Program-made: the position numbers and the translations under genes
DNA from: Larix sibirica
Taxonomy: Eukaryota; Streptophyta; Pinopsida; Pinales; Pinaceae
Length of the DNA stretch: 11,226 bases
Direction: 5' to 3'
Assembly (NCBI GenBank): GCA_004151065.3
Contig: NWUY0300045938.1
Location: 26,344-37,569, forward strand
Shown here: in pieces, positions 8,142 through 11,226 of the stretch
How the letters are laid out: every line of letters starts with the position of its first letter
Numbering within the stretch: position 1 is the stretch's first letter
Notes under the pieces: model-generated
The model's input: only the letters and a program-made list of their open reading frames with translations
What the model was told of the DNA's origin: nothing
Databases searched by the model: none

Positions 8142-8419
8142 ACATGCGATTTTCTCCAAAATATAATTTATATAATCTTCCTAATTTTTCAAATAAGTAT
8201 TTGATCATCTAATATTATCCTTAGAAAACATGTGTGAATATATTTGATATTGAATTTTTCTTTGCTCCTGCAATTAAAGTAGAATTTTCTTAGTCTTTTT
8301 GACAATTTTTTGTTTTTGTTATCTAGGTTACAATGCTTGAGGAAAACCCCCAGGTACTTCCTCTCATTTCAAGGATTGTACCCAAGGTAAACCCTAGATT
8401 CTTTAGAGCACAAGGTTGG

Positions 8420-8457
8420 GTCAACAGCATGGCATGAAGTCAACAACAAGGCATGAA
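8420..8457. repeat. 19-bp tandem duplication
   Basis: gtcaacagcatggcatgaa at 8420-8438 is followed directly by gtcaacaacaaggcatgaa at 8439-8457, 17 of 19 positions identical. A small slippage or tandem duplication. Confidence 0.8.
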
Positions 8458-8459
8458 GC

Positions 8460-8970
8460 TATTACAACAATATACTCATAATGAGCTCAACATGTCACAT
8501 TTAGGAATAAAACTTGTGTGGGGAGGATAACACGCCATCCCACAACCACTCGAGCTAGACCCAATTGACACACTTATATCATTATGATCTTACTATTACT
8601 TTATTAAAGACAATGCTATGGTGGGTATGGTTATGTCTAAGTCAATACTATTTAGTGACTATGCTTGAGGGACCCTCCATTTGACTCATAAGTTGTGGGG
8701 ATTGTTGAAAACTCCCCTCCCCTCTCTTTTAGATGTTGGCACTCAATGTCTCACGTATTTAGTGTCAAGATTGAGGCATAACGTACTTGGAAAATGATTG
8801 AGTTTTTTTATTGTCTCTACTGTGGATTCAAATGCATGCACATGTTTAATTGTGGATGTGCTTTTGATTGAGTTAAAAGTTGATCACACGTGTGTTGTAG
8901 GTAGAATCACATGGTTGTTGGTTGTTTTCCTTGCCATTATAAATGACATTGTATAGGCATTAAGTGTTTG
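8460..8970. other. Non-coding stretch, possible LTR-type sequence
   Basis: No coding potential was seen. The text from tgttggcactcaatgtc (8733) onward has the feel of a plant LTR start (TGTTG...), but the matching second LTR, a primer-binding site and a terminal CA were not found. Confidence 0.2.
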
Positions 8971-8980
8971 TGATGCAGGA

Positions 8981-9000
8981 GCATCGATGCTGAGTCAGCA
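8981..9000. repeat. Two overlapping palindromes next to an assembly ambiguity
   Basis: gcatcgatgc (8981-8990) is a perfect 10-base palindrome. It overlaps tgctgagtcagca (8988-9000), a 13-base inverted repeat around a central G that contains TGAGTCA, the core bound by bZIP proteins in many eukaryotes. Two undetermined bases follow at 9001-9002. Confidence 0.7.
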
Positions 9001-9002
9001 NN
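9001..9002. other. Two undetermined bases (NN)
   Basis: The only ambiguous bases in the window. They may mark a small gap or a contig join, so continuity between the left and right halves of the intron should not be taken for granted. Confidence 0.9.
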
Positions 9003-9930
9003 CCATTTTTCATCCAAATTTCCTCTAATGTAGATTTGAAAGGATTGTGTTACCCCTCATATTGTATGAGGGTTAAACTTGTGATTTTCATCATGTGAGG
9101 ATTTTCAAGATGACGTATATGGAGCATTGGATGGATTTGGGGGATACACGTTCATGGAGTATCTTCCAATCATGATAATTTTGGTTTACACCCATATGCT
9201 TGGAGATAGTACTTTTATTTGATTGGGTTGGTGTTTTGGTTGAGGAGACTAACTTTTCTCCTTGATGGATTGTCATTGCTCATCTATTTGTATTCTTCGT
9301 GTTGCATGCCTTTGATAGACACCCTCTTAGTATATACTTGGCGAGATGCTTGCTACCTTACATGTTTGGCATCATGGTGTTATTCTTGGTATATTGTTCA
9401 TCATGTCTAGAGAGTGCTACACTTTTCTTCATGTATGATGGTTCTAGCTCCCCAAGGGGTTGGACACTGGTGATGTGAGGTAGTGACATGGATTTTGTCT
9501 GGAGCATCCTAGTGATTATTGATGGATTGATAGTGACATGGCATATTTCTAGTGCATGGTACTGTTATATTTGTTTGTCACTAGGAGGGGGTGTTCCACA
9601 TGGCCCCCTTTTATTAGGTTCACCACATGACTAGTTTTGCACGTGTTAATATGACTTGATAATACTTGGACCTAGTAGATGTGCACCCTAGCTTATTTAA
9701 AGGTTTTAACCTTTGGTGCATATTTCACTTCATTATGACATGAACATTAACCCCTAGATGGAGCACTCCTCTCATGCACACATGTTGGGGCTGATTTTAG
9801 CCCTTCAACGACTAAGTTGACCTTTCTTTGACTTTGAGGGGGCCTAGTGCCTGAGTGGCTTGGTTCATTTGCTTGGTTTCACACTTGGATGAGGTTGTTT
9901 GGAGGTGGACAATAGTTTTATTGGACCGCT
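9003..9930. other. TG-rich non-coding sequence with short repeats
   Basis: No convincing gene. The word tagtgacatgg occurs twice (about 9481 and 9531), and gtgcacc, cacatgt and similar words anticipate the array that follows. Open frames at 9091-9276 (minus) and 9219-9410 (plus) have no recognisable domain. Confidence 0.4.
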
Positions 9931-10690
9931 CACCTTTGTTGGTACACATGATGAGGCATGCTACTTGAGATGATGGGGTTGTCCCTTCGTGCATTGAGTT
10001 AATTGGATTTGTAACCACTTTGCACATGGATTGATGGCTATTAGTTGGTGGTTGACTCTTTCTCCTTGTACCTATCTGTTTGCACACACCTTGAGTAGTT
10101 GTTATGCCTTGGGGGTTGTTCTATGGAGTTTGTTATGAGAGTACTGTCACCCTAGTTGATATCTTTGACATACGATCAAATCATTATAATTGTCCACCTC
10201 TCTTCTTAGTGGAATGTATAGCCTTATGGAGCATTTATTACACGTGCACATTATTTGATGAGATGTCTCACCGTGGAGGCCACACATGCTATTTTGAGGT
10301 GGTTGCACATTTATTGAGGCCAATTCTTCTTGGATATCTTTGAGGAGGTTGTTGGAGCTTGTTGACATGGTCAACCACCTTTGTTAATGCACACCTTCTC
10401 ACACATGATTGATGGGATGTGCCACTTGAAGGGGTTTTACATGGTCAAAACCCTAATTTGTCCACTCTTGAAGCTTTATTTCACACATGATGTTGGGACG
10501 TCCACCTTTGAGGAGTTTGTTGGAGAATTTATTGCACATATTTGATCGTATGTCCACTTTAGAGGAGATCTAGGAGGAGTGTACTTGCTGTTTTTGGAGG
10601 TTGTTGACATGGTCAACCACCTTTGAATGAGTTATTACGCAACTTGTGGAGCACACTACTTCATGGACCATTCATTCTATTGGAGGGTGC
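9930..10690. repeat. Decayed tandem array with a palindromic core
   Basis: An exact 25-base stretch containing gttgacatggtcaacc occurs at 10359-10383 and 10601-10625, with a weaker form (acatggtcaaaaccct) at about 10439. Its core gttgac-atg-gtcaac is an inverted repeat. Other recurring words are cacacatgat (10400-10409 and 10482-10491, 82 apart), versions of gatgagatgtctcac / gatgggatgtgccac, and ttgaggagtttgttggag / ttgaggaggttgttggag. Spacings are irregular, so this is an old array with deletions. Chance frames such as 9812-10087 and 10147-10374 (minus) overlap it. Confidence 0.6.
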
Positions 10691-10702
10691 ACCATTGAGG
10701 CA

Positions 10703-11055
10703 TTACTTTATCATTTGATAGGCATGTGAAAAATCATCAACATCCTTGAACTCTTGCCAAGAATGGGTAAGTCTTTCCATAAGCTCTCTTTATCCAAGAT
10801 TGGATAGGGCTTGTGTAAAATTGTAAATGTCTCCATCATGGGTTTGCCCATCGAAATCTTCAATATCATCATGAAAACCCTCAAGGAAAGAGAGCTTAAG
10901 GTTCTCCAACACCATATTAGGTCCAACAAATCATGAAAATGAAGGAGAATGATTTTTGTGCTTGAACATGAACACGAGATCAAAAGAAGATGGCTGGAAA
11001 TGACTATCAAAATCTGAGATAAAAATAGCTTGCTACCCCATGTCATTTCCAACAG
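10703..11055 (-). pseudogene. Broken coding relic of unknown family, probably retroelement-derived
   Basis: One minus-strand frame reads for about 117 codons with protein-like content: DFDSHFQPSSFDLVFMFKHK, then VLENLKLSFLEGFHDDIEDF, then LMERLTHSWQEFKDVDDF, ending at a TAA (10703-10705). It is interrupted by TAG at 11033-11035, TGA at 10931-10933 and TAA at 10790-10792. The mix of acidic, aromatic and Leu/Lys residues looks like a real protein, more so than the fully open overlapping frame (10711-11052), which is Met/Leu/Ser-rich. I do not recognise the family. Its position inside a repeat-filled intron suggests gag-like or other retroelement sequence, by inference only. Confidence 0.4.
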
Positions 11056-11176
11056 TTAAATAAGAGTGGTTTGCGGAAAAACTCCTTGCAATTTCTAGAA
11101 ATTTAGATGGTGAGGGATGGCGGAAAAATTTGCTCTTTAACCATTGCCACCCCAAGCAATTTCCAACCCTTAAAGC
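11031..11176. repeat. Imperfect direct repeat, ~113-bp spacing
   Basis: ttgctaccccatgtcatttcc at about 11030 and ttgccaccccaagcaatttcc at about 11143 are related, each followed by aac and a ttaaa word. Between them gcggaaaaactcc and gcggaaaaatttg also repeat. This fits untranslated leader sequence of a repeat element upstream of the minus-strand relic. Confidence 0.45.
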
Positions 11177-11226
11177 TTTAAGTTTTCCGTGATTTTCAGC
11201 CCACCTGGTTTCAATGTCAAAATTTC

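Larger units (their letters stand above)
5524..11226 (+). other. Intron 3 of the SDR gene, open at the right edge
   Basis: The donor gtaactc follows exon 3. The next SDR exon should encode the helix after the glycine motif and the second beta strand (typically x-LA-x-x-L-x-x-x-G-x-x-L-x-L-x-x-R). I read the remaining 5.7 kb on the plus strand and found no such sequence, so the intron exceeds 5.7 kb unless the gene is broken here. Introns of this size full of repeat relics are known from conifers. The alternative is a truncated gene copy made by insertion or misassembly; the two Ns at 9001-9002 keep that open. Confidence 0.6.

Noticed and set aside
8336-8353. Possible SDR exon 4 after ttatctag, ending before gtacttcc
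   Set aside because: It has splice-like borders but translates to nothing like the SDR helix that follows TGxxxGIG, and the donor/acceptor words are common by chance.
8978-9000. Possible exon after gtgatgcag
   Set aside because: The acceptor is good, but the translation (GASML-type) does not fit SDR and soon meets a stop after the Ns.
9812-10374. Cys/Lys/Thr-rich minus-strand ORFs (9812-10087, 10147-10374), zinc-knuckle-like CTCNKC word
   Set aside because: No proper CX2CX4HX4C spacing, and the frames overlap the decayed tandem array.
10711-11052. 113-codon minus-strand ORF
   Set aside because: Open but Met/Leu/Ile/Ser-rich; the neighbouring frame has far more protein-like content despite three stops.
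1-11226. CRISPR array, bacterial operon, rRNA or intact tRNA genes
   Set aside because: No regularly spaced repeats with unique spacers, no ribosome-binding-site-led gene clusters and no complete tRNA cloverleaf were seen.

Overview
The window looks like nuclear DNA of a large-genome plant. The reasons are GT-AG introns with plant-like U/A-rich sequence, a gene whose third intron runs at least 5.7 kb without reaching its next exon, and flanks made almost entirely of decayed transposon and repeat sequence. A gymnosperm (conifer-type) genome is my best guess, but that is inference; a fern or another repeat-rich plant is not excluded. No bacterial, phage or CRISPR-type feature is present.

Layout. 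(1) Positions 1 to about 2640, minus strand: one degenerate pogo/Tigger-like (Tc1/mariner superfamily) transposase. It reads in order as an HTH N-terminus, a CENP-B-type HTH, a DDE_1 catalytic domain and a low-complexity C-terminal tail that runs off the left edge. It carries several in-frame stops, at least one frameshift and a catalytic Asp replaced by Tyr, so it is a fossil. (2) About 2640-3680: non-coding upstream part of that element or adjacent intergenic DNA, holding a degenerate array of ~100-134 bp units and a 21-nt direct repeat. (3) About 3690-4010: AT-rich sequence with 63-nt and ~18-nt internal repeats and no recognisable gene. (4) About 4020-4510: a candidate tRNA-derived (SINE-like) relic ending in an A-rich tail, directly upstream of the host gene. 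(5) 4602-5523, plus strand: the first three coding exons of a short-chain dehydrogenase/reductase of the plant DHRS7-like type (membrane anchor, linker, then the cofactor-binding TGxxxGIG motif in a 34-nt exon). This is the only apparently intact host gene here. (6) 5524-11226: intron 3 of that gene, still open at the right edge, filled with repeat debris: 63-nt duplicates, a GA/GT-rich stretch, a purine tract, two Ns beside a perfect palindrome, a decayed tandem array at about 9930-10690, and a minus-strand coding relic at about 10703-11055.

The parts do not form a pathway. The window shows the 5' end of a host SDR gene set in transposon debris. I see no convincing new biological system. The most useful observations are the mutation pattern of the transposase, the very long first-in-core intron of the SDR gene, and the unclassified repeat families.
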